Assembly (NCBI RefSeq): GCF_018780075.1
Contig: NZ_JADMKB010000003.1
Coordinates: 280,036-344,035, forward strand
Reading direction: 5' to 3'
DNA: 64,000 nucleotides
Source: Hydrogenophaga sp.
GTDB lineage: Bacteria > Pseudomonadota > Gammaproteobacteria > Burkholderiales > Burkholderiaceae_C
Shown: positions 34,440 to 44,295 of the stretch, piece after piece
Position numbering within the stretch: position 1 is the first letter of the stretch
Layout: the number at the start of each line of letters is the position of its first letter
The notes under the pieces: model-generated
Seen by the model: only the letters and a program-made list of their open reading frames with translations
The model's database searches: none
What the model was told of the DNA's origin: nothing
Position numbers and translations under genes: made by a program

Positions 34440-35500
34440 CGGCCCCACCACCCAGCCCAGAAAGGACCACGCTCGACCGCCGTGTCCGCATGCTGCGCAC
34501 GGCCATGGGGCCGATGATCGCGGCTGCTCTGGAAGATCCGGACATAGTCGAGGTGCTGCTCAACCCCGATGGCTCGCTGTGGCTGGACCGGCTCTCCACA
34601 GGACGGGCACCGACGGGCGTCACGCTGTCGGCCGCTGATGGGGAACGCATCATCCGTCTGGTCGCGGCCCATGTCGGTGCCGAGGTACACAGGGGCCAGC
34701 CACTGCTGACGGCCGAGCTGCCCGAGACGGGCGAGCGCTTCGAAGGGGTTCTGCCCCCGGCTGCGCCGGGCCCTGCCTTCGCTCTGCGCAAGCGCGCCGT
34801 GGGCGTGATCCCGCTCGAACGTTACGTGGCCGACGGGATGATGACGGCGGAGCAGGCCGGGTTCCTGCGCCAGGCCGTGCACGAGCGGCAGAACATCCTG
34901 ATCGCCGGCGGCACCAGCACCGGCAAGACCACGCTGGCCAACGCTCTGCTGGCCGAGATCGCCACGACGGGCGACCGCGTGTTGGTGCTCGAAGACACCA
35001 TCGAGCTGCAGTGTGCGGCGCGTGACCACGTGCCGCTGCGCACGCGTGCAGGCGCCGTGTCCATGGCCGAGCTGGTGCGCGCCACGATGCGGCTGCGCCC
35101 CGACCGCGTGGTGGTGGGCGAGGTGCGTGGCGGCGAAGCGCTGGACCTGGTCAAGGTCTGGGGCACCGGCCACCCCGGTGGCATTGCCACCATCCATGCC
35201 GGGTCGGCGCTCGGTGCGCTGCTACGGCTGGAGCAGCTGATCCTGGAGGTGGCGGTGAACCCGCCGCGTGCGCTGATCGCCGAAGCGGTCAACGTGGTGA
35301 TCTACATCGCCGGTCGTGGCCGCAAGCGCCACATCGAAACGATTGCCCGCGTCACCGGACACGACAGCACGGGCTACCACCTCGGGGCGCTCGATGCGCC
35401 CTTCCCGGAGCTGCCAGCGCCATCGCCACGTGCGCCGTTTCCCTCCTCGCCTCCCGTGGCGGATTCCCCTTCCTCAACCCTGCCTGGAGAACTTCCATGA
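34436..35500 (+). CDS. trbB: Conjugal transfer ATPase TrbB (VirB11 family)
   Basis: A 354-residue traffic ATPase with Walker A GGTSTGKTT (about residues 158-166), an Asp box VLVLEDTIELQC and the Walker B region RPDRVVVGEVRGGEALD. It powers pilus assembly and substrate transfer as a hexamer at the inner membrane. The start overlaps the preceding stop by four bases. The Pro/Ser-rich C-terminal tail is longer than in most VirB11 proteins but is common in trb clusters. Confidence 0.94.
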   Translation: MTAPPPSPERTTLDRRVRMLRTAMGPMIAAALEDPDIVEVLLNPDGSLWLDRLSTGRAPTGVTLSAADGERIIRLVAAHVGAEVHRGQPLLTAELPETGERFEGVLPPAAPGPAFALRKRAVGVIPLERYVADGMMTAEQAGFLRQAVHERQNILIAGGTSTGKTTLANALLAEIATTGDRVLVLEDTIELQCAARDHVPLRTRAGAVSMAELVRATMRLRPDRVVVGEVRGGEALDLVKVWGTGHPGGIATIHAGSALGALLRLEQLILEVAVNPPRALIAEAVNVVIYIAGRGRKRHIETIARVTGHDSTGYHLGALDAPFPELPAPSPRAPFPSSPPVADSPSSTLPGELP

Positions 35501-35913
35501 GCCCTTCGCTTTCCCTGCGCGCCCTTGCCGTACTGCTGTCCCTACCCATCTCGCGGTGCGTCCCACCCGCAGGTGCAGCCATCCTGCAGCGCATCCATCG
35601 GCTGATCCAGCCCGTCCGCCACGGACTGCTCACCGCCGCCGTCATTTTGAGCCTGGCGGGCACTGCCAAGGCGGCCGGCTCCAGCATGCCCTGGGAGGGG
35701 CCATTGCAGTCCATCCTGGACTCGATCCAGGGCCCGGTGGCGCGCATCGTGGCGGTGATCATCATCATTGCCACCGGCCTGGCACTGGCCTTTGGCGACA
35801 CCTCCGGGGGCTTTCGCAAGCTGATTCAGATCGTCTTCGGTCTGTCGATCGCCTTTGCGGCTTCGTCCTTCTTCCTGAGCTTCTTCAGCTTCTCAGGCGG
35901 AGCACTGGTATGA
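35497..35913 (+). CDS. trbC: Conjugal pilin TrbC (VirB2 family)
   Basis: A 138-residue prepilin. A long leader with a hydrophobic segment (LLTAAVILSLAGTAKAAG) ends near residue 63. The mature part has two transmembrane helices (ARIVAVIIIIATGLALAFG and IVFGLSIAFAASSFFLSFF) around a short polar loop. It is the main subunit of the mating pilus. Its start overlaps trbB, and the next gene starts within its stop. Confidence 0.88.
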   Translation: MSPSLSLRALAVLLSLPISRCVPPAGAAILQRIHRLIQPVRHGLLTAAVILSLAGTAKAAGSSMPWEGPLQSILDSIQGPVARIVAVIIIIATGLALAFGDTSGGFRKLIQIVFGLSIAFAASSFFLSFFSFSGGALV

Positions 35914-36191
35914 GCGGCGCTGCCGAGCACACCAGCCTCGCCAGCGGCTTCGAGATCCCGCTGCACCGGTCGCTCACCGAGCCCATCCTGATGGGCGGCG
36001 CACCGCGCACAGTGGCCATTGCCAATGGCACGTTGGCCGCCGCCGTGGGCCTGGGCCTTCAGTTGTGGATTCCGGGCACCGTGCTGTGGATCGTGGGCCA
36101 CTCGCTGGCGGTCTGGGGCGCACGCCTTGATCCGCAATTCATGGCGGTGTTTGCCCGGCACATCAAGCACAAGCCGCTACTGGACGTGTGA
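35910..36191 (+). CDS. trbD: Conjugal transfer protein TrbD (VirB3 family)
   Basis: A 93-residue inner-membrane protein. The family-typical N-terminus (GFEIPLHRSLTEPILMGGAPR) is followed by one or two hydrophobic segments (TLAAAVGLGLQLW, GTVLWIVGHSLAVWG). It starts at ATG 35910, which overlaps the trbC stop; an earlier in-frame ATG would run through trbC. VirB3 proteins associate with the VirB4 ATPase, encoded next. Confidence 0.9.
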   Translation: MSGAAEHTSLASGFEIPLHRSLTEPILMGGAPRTVAIANGTLAAAVGLGLQLWIPGTVLWIVGHSLAVWGARLDPQFMAVFARHIKHKPLLDV

Positions 36192-36201
36192 GGAAGACAC
36201 C

Positions 36202-38649
36202 ATGCTCAACCTCACCGAGTACCGGCAACGCCCTGCCCTGCTGGCCGACTGGCTGCCATGGGCCGGACTGGTGGCACCCGGCGTGGTGCTGAACAAGGAC
36301 GGCTCGTTCCAGCGCACCGCGCGCTTTCGGGGGCCGGACCTGGACAGCGCCACGCAAGGCGAACTGGTGGCCACCACCGCGCGCCTGAACAACGCATTGC
36401 GCCGCTTGGGCTCGGGCTGGGCGCTGTACGTGGACGCCGAGCGCCGGCCGGCCGCCGACTACCCGCGCTCGGATTTCCCTGAAGCCTTGTCATGGCTGGT
36501 GGACGAAGAACGGCGCGCAGCCTTCGAGGAATCGGCCAGCCACTTCGAGAGCCGCTACCACTTCACGCTGCAGTACCTGCCGCCCGAGGAGTCGCGCGCG
36601 CGAGCCGCCAGCCTGCTCTACGAAAACCGGGCCAGCACGGGTGTGGACTGGCGCGAACGGCTGGGTGCCTTCATCGCCGAAACCGACCGGGTGTTCGACC
36701 TGCTCGATGGCGTGATGCCCGAGATCGCCTGGCTGCAGGACGCCGACACGCTGAGCTACCTGCACGCCACCGTGTCGCCACGCGCCTACCCGGTGGCCGT
36801 GCCCGAGGTGCCGTTCCACCTCGACGCGCTGCTGGCCGATGCCCCGCTGCTGGGCGGCCTGGCGCCGATGCTGGGGGATGCGCATCTGCGCGTGACCACG
36901 GTGCGGGGGTTTCCCACGTCCACCTGGCCCGGCGTGCTGGACGACCTGAACCGCCTCGGCTTTGCCTACCGCTGGTCCACGCGCTTTCTGTGCATGGACA
37001 AGGCTGATGCGGAGAAGGAACTGAGCCGCTTGCGCCGCCAGTGGTTTGCCAAGCGCAAGAACGTGATCGCCCTGCTGCGCGAGACGCTGTTCCAGCAGGA
37101 GTCGCCCCTGGTGGACACCGACGCGGGCAATAAGGCTGCCGATGCCGACGCGGCCCTGCAAGAGCTGGGCAGCGACCAGGTGGCTTTTGGCTACGTGACC
37201 GCCACGCTCACCGTGCTCGATAGCGACGCAACCGCCGCCGATGAAAAGCTGCGCATGGCCGAGCGCGTGATCCAGGGCCGTGGCTTCGTCACCATCCCCG
37301 AGACGCTGAACGCCGTGGAAGCCTGGCTGTCGTCGATTCCCGGCAATGCCTATGCCAACGTGCGCCAGCCCATCGTCTCGACGCTGAACCTGGCGCACCT
37401 GATGCCAGTCTCGGCCGTATGGGCGGGGCCAGAAGGCAACCGGCACCTGGACGGCCCGCCACTGGTCGTGACCCGCACCGAGGGCTCGACGCCCTTCCGG
37501 CTGGTGACCCACGTGGGCGACGTTGGCCACACCCTGGTGGTGGGGCCAACGGGCATGGGCAAGTCGGTGCTGTTGGCCTTGCTGGCCCTGCAGTTCCGGC
37601 GCTACCCCGGCTCGCGCATCTTCGCGTTTGACATGGGCCGCTCGATGCGCGCCACGGTACTGGGCCTGGGCGGAGAGCACTATGACCTGGGCCACGACGG
37701 CGACATCGCCTTCCAGCCGCTGGCGGGTATCGACCAGGAGGGCTACCGCAGTTGGGCCGCCGAGTGGGTCGAAGGCCGGCTGGCGCACGAAGGCGTGGCC
37801 GTGGGACCGGACGAGAAGGCAGCGATCTGGTCCGCGCTGGGCAGCCTGGCCGGCGCACCGCGCGAGCAGCGCACGCTCACCGGTCTGTCGGTACTGCTGC
37901 AGTCCAACGCACTGCGCCAGGCGCTCGCGCCGTATGTGCTGGGCGGCGCCCACGGCAAGCTGCTGGACTCCGACCACGACCGACTGGGCGCAGCCGACGT
38001 GCAGTGCTTCGAAATGGAGGAGCTGATGGGCAGCCGCGCGGCGGTGATGGCCGTGCTGGGCTACCTGTTCGCACGCTTCGAGGCCCGTTTCGACGGTGCG
38101 CCCACCCTGCTGATGCTGGACGAGTCCTGGCTGTTCCTGGACGACCCGGTGTTCGCGGCCCGTATCCGCCAGTGGCTCAAGACGCTGCGCAAGAAGAACG
38201 TATCGGTGCTGTTCGCCACACAGAGCCTGGCCGACATCCAGGGTTCGAGTATTGCGCCAGCCATCGTGGAGAGCTGCGCGAGCCGCATCTTCCTGCCCAA
38301 CCCGCAGGCCACCGAGCCGCAGGTGCGCTCAATCTACGAGGCCTTCGGCCTGAACCGGCGGCAGATCGAGATCGTGGCCACCGCTGTGCCCAAGCGCGAC
38401 TACTACTACCAATCCCGACTGGGCAATCGCCTGTTCGATCTGGACCTGCGCGCCGTGGCCCTGGCCTTTGCCGGAGCCTCCTCGCCGCAAGACCAGCGGC
38501 TGATCGACGAGGTGGTCGCCACCTGCCCGCCCGAGGGCTTCGCCCCGGCCTGGCTGCGCCACCGTGGCCTGGACTGGGCCGTCGATCTCTTCCACCAACA
38601 CACCCATCACAACCCCGGGCATGCCCGACCTTCAGGAGAAACGCCATGA
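36202..38649 (+). CDS. trbE: Conjugal transfer ATPase TrbE (VirB4 family)
   Basis: An 815-residue VirB4-type ATPase. The N-terminal half carries the CagE/TrbE/VirB domain. The C-terminal half has Walker A VVGPTGMGKSVLL near residue 450, Walker B LLMLDESWLFLDD near 640, and the LFATQSLADIQGSSIAPAI segment. ATG 36202 is ten bases after the trbD stop. It energises pilin handling and translocation. Its stop overlaps the trbJ start as ATGA. Confidence 0.95.
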   Translation: MLNLTEYRQRPALLADWLPWAGLVAPGVVLNKDGSFQRTARFRGPDLDSATQGELVATTARLNNALRRLGSGWALYVDAERRPAADYPRSDFPEALSWLVDEERRAAFEESASHFESRYHFTLQYLPPEESRARAASLLYENRASTGVDWRERLGAFIAETDRVFDLLDGVMPEIAWLQDADTLSYLHATVSPRAYPVAVPEVPFHLDALLADAPLLGGLAPMLGDAHLRVTTVRGFPTSTWPGVLDDLNRLGFAYRWSTRFLCMDKADAEKELSRLRRQWFAKRKNVIALLRETLFQQESPLVDTDAGNKAADADAALQELGSDQVAFGYVTATLTVLDSDATAADEKLRMAERVIQGRGFVTIPETLNAVEAWLSSIPGNAYANVRQPIVSTLNLAHLMPVSAVWAGPEGNRHLDGPPLVVTRTEGSTPFRLVTHVGDVGHTLVVGPTGMGKSVLLALLALQFRRYPGSRIFAFDMGRSMRATVLGLGGEHYDLGHDGDIAFQPLAGIDQEGYRSWAAEWVEGRLAHEGVAVGPDEKAAIWSALGSLAGAPREQRTLTGLSVLLQSNALRQALAPYVLGGAHGKLLDSDHDRLGAADVQCFEMEELMGSRAAVMAVLGYLFARFEARFDGAPTLLMLDESWLFLDDPVFAARIRQWLKTLRKKNVSVLFATQSLADIQGSSIAPAIVESCASRIFLPNPQATEPQVRSIYEAFGLNRRQIEIVATAVPKRDYYYQSRLGNRLFDLDLRAVALAFAGASSPQDQRLIDEVVATCPPEGFAPAWLRHRGLDWAVDLFHQHTHHNPGHARPSGETP

Positions 38650-39419
38650 GCCTTCGTGCACCTCTTCGCTCTTTCAAACCCCGACTCATCGCGCTGGCCA
38701 CCGCTACCGCGCTGACCTTGGGCGCCACCCAACCCGCGCACGCGCTGTTCGGCGTGGGTGACATCGTGCTGGATCCGGTCAACCTGGTGCAAAACACCAT
38801 GACGGCCGCGCGCACGCTGGAGCAGATCAACAACCAGATCCGCCAGCTGCAGAACGAGGCGCAGATGCTGATCAACCAGGCGCGCAACCTGGCGAGTCTG
38901 CCGTTCAACGTGGTCAACCGCCTGCGTTCGACGCTGGACACGACCCGGCAGCTGATCGCTCAAGCCCAGGGCCTGGCCTACCAGGTGTCGCACCTCAACA
39001 CCGAATTCGCCCGCCTCTACCCTGAGCAGTACGCCGCCACCGTGAGCGGCAATCAGATGTTCCAGGACGCGCACCAGCGCTGGAAGAACACGCTCAATGG
39101 CCTGCAGACCGCCATGCAGATGCAGGCCCAGGTGTCGCAGAACCTGAGCCTGGACGAAGGCGTGCTGGCCGACCTGGTGAGCCAGAGCCAGTCGGCCACC
39201 GGCGCGCTGCAGGCCATGCAGGCGACCAACCAGCTGCTGGCCCTGCAGGCCAAGCAGTCCATCCAGTCGCAGCAGCTGATGTTGACGCAGGACCGCGCCG
39301 CCTCGCTGGAGCTGGCCCGGCAGGCCGCGGCCATCGAGCGTGGCCGCGAGGTGACGCGCCGCTTCATCGGCAGCGGCACGGGCTACACGCCGCAGGGCGT
39401 GAGCTTCTACGGCCACTGA
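38646..39419 (+). CDS. trbJ: Conjugal transfer protein TrbJ (VirB5 family)
   Basis: A 257-residue periplasmic protein with a signal peptide ending near TQPAHA, then FGVGDIVLDPVNLVQNTMTAARTLEQINNQ and long amphipathic helices rich in Gln. This composition is typical of P-type TrbJ/VirB5 minor pilins found at the pilus tip. ATG 38646 lies on the trbE stop. No separate trbK-like entry-exclusion gene follows; the eexN gene upstream may serve that purpose. Confidence 0.9.
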   Translation: MSLRAPLRSFKPRLIALATATALTLGATQPAHALFGVGDIVLDPVNLVQNTMTAARTLEQINNQIRQLQNEAQMLINQARNLASLPFNVVNRLRSTLDTTRQLIAQAQGLAYQVSHLNTEFARLYPEQYAATVSGNQMFQDAHQRWKNTLNGLQTAMQMQAQVSQNLSLDEGVLADLVSQSQSATGALQAMQATNQLLALQAKQSIQSQQLMLTQDRAASLELARQAAAIERGREVTRRFIGSGTGYTPQGVSFYGH

Positions 39420-39437
39420 AGCACCGGAGGCCCTGCC

Positions 39438-40808
39438 ATGGACGACGTCGCCGTCATCGACCGCTTCCTGAACACCTTCTCCACCTACATCGACTCGGGT
39501 TTCGGGTTGCTGAACGGCGAGGTCGCCTTCCTCACGGCCACGCTGGTGGCCATCGACATGACCCTGGCCGGCCTGTTCTGGGCCATGGGCCACGCCACCG
39601 GCCAGGGAGAGGATGTGCTGGCCCGGCTGCTTCGCAAGGTGCTCTACGTGGGTGCCTTCGCCTACATCATCGGCAACTTCAACAGTCTGTCGGGCATTGT
39701 GTTCCGCTCTTTCGCCGGGCTGGGCCTGCAAGCCAGTGGATCGGGCATGAGCCTGGCCACCTTCCTTCAGCCCGGTCACCTGGCCAAGGCCGGTATCGAC
39801 GCAGCAGCCCCCATCCTGCAGCAGATCAGCGACCTCTCCGGGTTTCCGGAGGTGTTCATCAACATCGCGCCCATCGTGGTGCTGTTCCTGGCCTGGCTCA
39901 CGGTCATCGTGAGCTTCTTCGTGCTGGCCGTGCAGCTCTTCGTGACGCTGCTGGAGTTCAAGCTCACCACGCTGGCGGCCTTCGTGCTGGTGCCCTTTGC
40001 CTTGTGGAACAAGACCACCTTCCTGGCCGAGAAGGTGCTGGGCAACGTGGTGTCCTCGGGCATCAAGGTGCTGGTGCTCGCAGTGATCGTGGGCATCGGA
40101 ACGGGTCTGTTCTCGCAGTTCCAGACCGCACCGACCGAGCCCTCCATCGACCACGCGCTGGTGGTCATGCTGGCCTCGCTGTCCCTGCTCGGGCTCGGCA
40201 TCTTCGGACCCGGCATCGCGACCGGCCTGGTGTCCGGCGCGCCGCAACTGGGCGCGGGTGCGGCGGCCGGCACGGCGCTGGGTGCCACGGGTCTGGCTGT
40301 TGCAGGAGGCGCTGTCGTGGCAGGTGCTGGTGCGGCCGTGGCCGCCGGTGCACGCATGGCACCGGGCACGGCGCGCGCTGCGATTGGCGGTGGTGCATCG
40401 GCGTCGCGATCGGCCAGCGGCCTTGCGGCAGGTGCGAGGTCGGCCTACGAGGCAGGCGCTGCCGCATCCTCGGGCGGGCCGCTGCGCGCCGCTGGCGCAG
40501 GCGTGGCCAATGTGGCTCGCACGGGTGCCAGCGCTGTGGGTCATAAACTGGCTGATGGCGCCCAGTCCGTGAAGGACAAGGTGTCGGGTTTTGTGTCGGA
40601 AGCCGCTGCGCCTGCTGCTGCATCGGGCGCCGAATCGGTCATGTCGAGCTCAACCACATCGGTACCCGCCAACGAGCCGGCCTGGGCGCATCGCATGCGC
40701 CGGCGCCAACAGATCGGCCATGCCGCCACGACGGCCGCACACACCCTGCGCGGTGGCGATGGCGGTGGCTCGGGCAGTGGTCCAAGCCTTCGTGATTCGG
40801 ATTCCTGA
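39438..40808 (+). CDS. trbL: Conjugal transfer membrane protein TrbL (VirB6 family)
   Basis: A 456-residue polytopic protein. The first 285 residues carry five or six hydrophobic segments, including FINIAPIVVLFLAWLTVIVSFF, typical of TrbL. The C-terminal 170 residues are Ala/Gly/Ser-rich low-complexity sequence with charged islands, likely cytoplasmic or periplasmic and poorly ordered. It forms part of the inner-membrane channel. It is preceded by CGGAGGCCC and followed 12 bases later by trbF. Confidence 0.9.
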   Translation: MDDVAVIDRFLNTFSTYIDSGFGLLNGEVAFLTATLVAIDMTLAGLFWAMGHATGQGEDVLARLLRKVLYVGAFAYIIGNFNSLSGIVFRSFAGLGLQASGSGMSLATFLQPGHLAKAGIDAAAPILQQISDLSGFPEVFINIAPIVVLFLAWLTVIVSFFVLAVQLFVTLLEFKLTTLAAFVLVPFALWNKTTFLAEKVLGNVVSSGIKVLVLAVIVGIGTGLFSQFQTAPTEPSIDHALVVMLASLSLLGLGIFGPGIATGLVSGAPQLGAGAAAGTALGATGLAVAGGAVVAGAGAAVAAGARMAPGTARAAIGGGASASRSASGLAAGARSAYEAGAAASSGGPLRAAGAGVANVARTGASAVGHKLADGAQSVKDKVSGFVSEAAAPAAASGAESVMSSSTTSVPANEPAWAHRMRRRQQIGHAATTAAHTLRGGDGGGSGSGPSLRDSDS

Positions 40809-40820
40809 GGAGAACCCCGC

Positions 40821-41525
40821 ATGCGATTCAAACGACCGCAGGTGCGCTACGCCGACACGCCGCAGCCTGCCACCCCCTTCCAATCGGCCGCACAGGCCTG
40901 GGACGAGCGCATCGGCTCGGCCCGCGTGCAGGCCCGCAACTGGCGACTCATGGCGTTTGGCTGCCTGTCACTGGCGCTGCTGATGGCCGGCGGCTTGGTC
41001 TGGCGCTCTGCGCAGTCCATCGTGACACCCTACGTCGTGGAGGTGGACCAGGCCGGCCAGGTGCGAACCGTGGGCGAAGCCGCCTCACCCTACCGCCCCG
41101 GCGATGCGCAGATCGCGCACCACCTGGCCCGCTTCGTGACGCTGGTGCGTTCGTTGTCCATCGACCCGATCGTCGTGCGGCAGAACTGGCTGGACGCCTA
41201 CGACTACACGACCGACCGTGGGGCCGCCGTGCTCAACGAGTACGCCCGCACCAATGACCCGTTCGTGCGGGTGGGCAAGGAATCGGTGACGGTGCAGATC
41301 ACCAGCGTGGTCCGCGCCAGCGACGCCTCGTTCAACGTGCGCTGGACCGAGCAGCGCTACGTCAACGGCGCACCGACCGGCACAGAGCGGTGGACGGCCG
41401 TGGTCTCGACCGTGCTGCAGACGCCGCGCACCGAGCAGCGCCTGCGCAAGAACCCCCTGGGCATCTACGTCAACGGCCTGTCCTGGAGCCGCGAGCTGGA
41501 TGCGAACGAAGGAACCAAGCCATGA
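40821..41525 (+). CDS. trbF: Conjugal transfer protein TrbF (VirB8 family)
   Basis: A 234-residue bitopic protein. A short cytoplasmic N-terminus is followed by one membrane helix (about residues 46-66, MAFGCLSLALLMAGGLVW) and a periplasmic VirB8-type domain with TPYVVEVDQAGQ and WTEQRYVNG. VirB8 proteins nucleate assembly of the secretion channel. The stop overlaps the trbG start by four bases. Confidence 0.93.
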   Translation: MRFKRPQVRYADTPQPATPFQSAAQAWDERIGSARVQARNWRLMAFGCLSLALLMAGGLVWRSAQSIVTPYVVEVDQAGQVRTVGEAASPYRPGDAQIAHHLARFVTLVRSLSIDPIVVRQNWLDAYDYTTDRGAAVLNEYARTNDPFVRVGKESVTVQITSVVRASDASFNVRWTEQRYVNGAPTGTERWTAVVSTVLQTPRTEQRLRKNPLGIYVNGLSWSRELDANEGTKP

Positions 41526-42535
41526 AAACCCATAACCTCACCCTTGGCCATGTTGTCGTCTTGTTTGCCCTTGAGGCCACCCTGGCTGGCTGCGCATCGC
41601 AGGGCGTGCCACCGCCGACGATCCCGCTCGACGAACCAGTGATGGCCCAGCCACTGCCCGAGCCACCCCAGCCCGTGGAGGTGGTCGCCGTGCCGCAGGT
41701 ACTGCCCATGCCTGCCCAGATGAAGCCGCTGCCGGAGGCTCAGGACAAGCCGTCAACACCAGAGCCCACCGACGAGCGACTTCGCGTGTCGCGCGCCAAC
41801 GCAGAAGCCCGAGTGGCGCCCACGCGGGAAGGGTACGTCAACGCAATCCAGGTCTGGCCCTACACCGACGGTGCGCTGTACCAGGTCTATGCCGCGCCGG
41901 GTCGCGTGACGGTGATCTCGCTGCAGGCGGGCGAAGAGCTGGTGACTGTGGCTGCGGGCGACACAGTGCGCTGGGTCGTGGGCGACACGTCCAGCGGCTC
42001 AGGAGACGCGCTGCGCGTGAACGTGCTGGTCAAGCCGGTTCGTACGGGTCTGAAGACCAACCTGGTCGTCACCACCAATCGGCGCACTTACCTGATCGAG
42101 CTGACCTCTACCGAAAAGGCTTGGATGGCATCGGTGTCCTGGGACTACCCCAAGGACCGCATGCTAGCTTTGCAGCGGCAGGCCCAGGCCGCCCAGTCCG
42201 GAGCGCCGGTGGACGCCGGTCTGTCCCTGGAGCGCATCCGCTTCCGCTACGCGATCAGCGGCAGCACGCCACCTTGGAAGCCTCTGCGCGCCTTTGACGA
42301 TGGCGAGAAGGTCTACATCCAGTTCCCGGTCGGCATCGCACAGGGCGAGTTGCCACCGCTGTTCGTCATCGGTACGCAGGGCGACGGACAGTTGGTGAAC
42401 TACCGCTTCCGCTCGCCCTACTACATCGTCGATCGCCTGTTCGGCGCGGCCGAGTTGCGGCTGGGCGCAGACAAGGGCGACGTGGTCCGCATTGAGCGCA
42501 CGGACGGTGTGCCGCCCATCGCTCGAAAGGACTGA
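41522..42535 (+). CDS. trbG: Conjugal transfer lipoprotein TrbG (VirB9 family)
   Basis: A 337-residue protein with a lipoprotein-type signal (LAGC, Cys24), a Pro-rich linker to about residue 80, and the VirB9/CagX domain: QVWPYTDGALYQVYAAPGRVTVI, TVAAGDTVRW and NLVVTTNRRTYLIELTS. It joins TrbI and TrbF in the outer-membrane core complex. ATG 41522 overlaps the trbF stop. Confidence 0.93.
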   Translation: MKTHNLTLGHVVVLFALEATLAGCASQGVPPPTIPLDEPVMAQPLPEPPQPVEVVAVPQVLPMPAQMKPLPEAQDKPSTPEPTDERLRVSRANAEARVAPTREGYVNAIQVWPYTDGALYQVYAAPGRVTVISLQAGEELVTVAAGDTVRWVVGDTSSGSGDALRVNVLVKPVRTGLKTNLVVTTNRRTYLIELTSTEKAWMASVSWDYPKDRMLALQRQAQAAQSGAPVDAGLSLERIRFRYAISGSTPPWKPLRAFDDGEKVYIQFPVGIAQGELPPLFVIGTQGDGQLVNYRFRSPYYIVDRLFGAAELRLGADKGDVVRIERTDGVPPIARKD

Positions 42536-42537
42536 GC

Positions 42538-43857
42538 ATGACCACGAACGATTCCGCCCCTTCAGGCGCCAGCGACCGCCCCACAGCAGCCAAGGTGTCG
42601 CCGGAGTCGGTTGCCTTGCGGGCGCAGCCGCAACCGGTGACCCGCCTGAATCGCCGCAGCCTCGCGCTGATGGCGGGTCTGCTGGGCTTGGGGGTGCTGG
42701 GAGCGACGGTGTGGTCGCTGCAACCGAACGCGCGCCGCGAAGCGAACGATCCCGCCGAACTGTTCAACGTGGATCGGGTATCGCGTTCGGAAGGACTTGG
42801 GAAGTTGCCCGCCGACTATTCGAAACTGCCACCACCGCTACCCGCGGCCGTGCCCGAACTCGGACCGCCCTTGCCTGGCGATCTGGGGCCAGCCATCGTC
42901 AAGTCGCAGCAGCCAGTGGTGCCGAGCTATTCGCCATCGGGACGTGATCCGGCTGCGTCGGAGCGCGATGCCCAGCGCAAGGAGGCCGAGCAGGCCGCTG
43001 CGGCGTCGGTGTTCTTTCGCAGTGGTGGGCAGCGCGGTGCCGCTGCTTCGTCTCCCGCTGCAGCGCCTGCCGCTACCAGCACTACACCGAGCAACCTGGC
43101 CGGCTTCGACCCGATGGCGGCTGGCCCGATTTCCACATCAGCGCAGGCCGGCAGTGCCGACGCTACGACTGCACAAAACCGACAAGACCAGAAAGAGGCT
43201 TTCCAGAAGTCCGGCTCTACGGAAACACGCAATTCCGGATCTCTGCAATTGCCCGCTTCGCCGTACCAGGTCATGGCTGGCACCGTGATCTCCGGGGCCT
43301 TGGTTACCGGCATCCAGTCCGACCTGCCAGGCGATGTGATCGCCACGGTCACCGAGCCGGTCTACGACACCGCCACTGGCAGGTACCTGCTGATTCCCCA
43401 GGGCTCGCGCATCCTCGGCCGCTACAACAATCAGGTCAGCTTTGGCCAGAGCCGTGTGCAAGTGGCGTGGAACCGGGTCATCCTGCCCGACACATCGTCG
43501 TTGACGCTGGACAACCTGGTGGGCTCCGACCCTGCTGGTCGAGCCGGCCTCGAAGATGGCGTGGACTGGCACTGGGATCGGGTGTTCGCGGGAGCTGCGC
43601 TGACTTCGCTGCTGGGCATCGGCGCAGAGCTGGCCGCACCCGAGAACCGGCAAGACGGCAACCGCATCGTGATCGCCGGCCGCGACAGCCTGCAGGACAG
43701 CGTGAACCAGATCGGCCAGGAGGTGACCCGCCGCAACCTGAACATCCAGCCGACGTTGACCGCTCGACCGGGCTTGCCCATGCGCGTCATCGTCAACCGC
43801 GACCTGGTCCTGCGGCCCTACCAGCCGCTGTTTTTCGTCCGAGGGGTGCCGCGATGA
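42538..43857 (+). CDS. trbI: Conjugal transfer protein TrbI (VirB10 family)
   Basis: A 439-residue protein with a cytoplasmic N-terminus, one membrane helix (about residues 41-60, ALMAGLLGLGVLGATVW), a long Pro/Ala/Ser-rich periplasmic linker, and a VirB10 beta-barrel domain from about 240 (VMAGTVISGALVTGIQSDLPGD, YLLIPQGSRILGRYNN). It spans the envelope and gates the channel. It starts two bases after the trbG stop. Confidence 0.94.
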   Translation: MTTNDSAPSGASDRPTAAKVSPESVALRAQPQPVTRLNRRSLALMAGLLGLGVLGATVWSLQPNARREANDPAELFNVDRVSRSEGLGKLPADYSKLPPPLPAAVPELGPPLPGDLGPAIVKSQQPVVPSYSPSGRDPAASERDAQRKEAEQAAAASVFFRSGGQRGAAASSPAAAPAATSTTPSNLAGFDPMAAGPISTSAQAGSADATTAQNRQDQKEAFQKSGSTETRNSGSLQLPASPYQVMAGTVISGALVTGIQSDLPGDVIATVTEPVYDTATGRYLLIPQGSRILGRYNNQVSFGQSRVQVAWNRVILPDTSSLTLDNLVGSDPAGRAGLEDGVDWHWDRVFAGAALTSLLGIGAELAAPENRQDGNRIVIAGRDSLQDSVNQIGQEVTRRNLNIQPTLTARPGLPMRVIVNRDLVLRPYQPLFFVRGVPR

Positions 43858-44129
43858 GCACGAACCGTCAACTTCGCCTGGGGCCACTGCCCAAGACTGA
43901 GAGCGTCAAGCTGACCTTCTCATGCTCTGCCACCTTGAAGGCGGAGCTGGATCGCTACGCCGCGCTGCACGCGCAGACCTACGGCGAGGCTACCGATGCC
44001 CTGGCGCTGATCCCGCACATGCTGGAGGCCTTCATGGCGCGGGATCGGGGCTTCAAGAAGGGCTTGGCTGAATACCGTCGCCATGCGGCTCCACCAGCCC
44101 CGCCAGTACCAACGGCGACCTCTACCTAG
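43854..44129 (+). CDS. DUF2274-family protein
   Basis: A 91-residue protein with the family pattern LRLGPLPKTESVKLTFSCSATLKAELDRYAALHAQTYGE and a short Pro-rich tail. DUF2274 genes regularly follow trbI in conjugative elements. The LKAELDRYA segment suggests a ribbon-helix-helix-like fold, but no function is known. It overlaps the trbI stop by four bases and is the last gene of the transfer operon. Confidence 0.82.
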   Translation: MSTNRQLRLGPLPKTESVKLTFSCSATLKAELDRYAALHAQTYGEATDALALIPHMLEAFMARDRGFKKGLAEYRRHAAPPAPPVPTATST

Positions 44130-44295
44130 GTCCAGCCGACCAACTCCTCCCGTGGAGTATTGATGGACCGTGCAACGACCACCCTCCTATGACACCTTGG
44201 TGCTACGCCCTGCTACGCCGTGGCGAGTTTTCTTCTACGACTTCACTTTTGACAATGGCATCAGGCGCTCGATGACCGCGCGCAGGAGCCATGCC

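Noticed and set aside
44170..44295. Longer start for the AlpA-like gene
   Set aside because: The upstream residues show no conserved pattern, and ATG 44296 has the only good ribosome-binding site.
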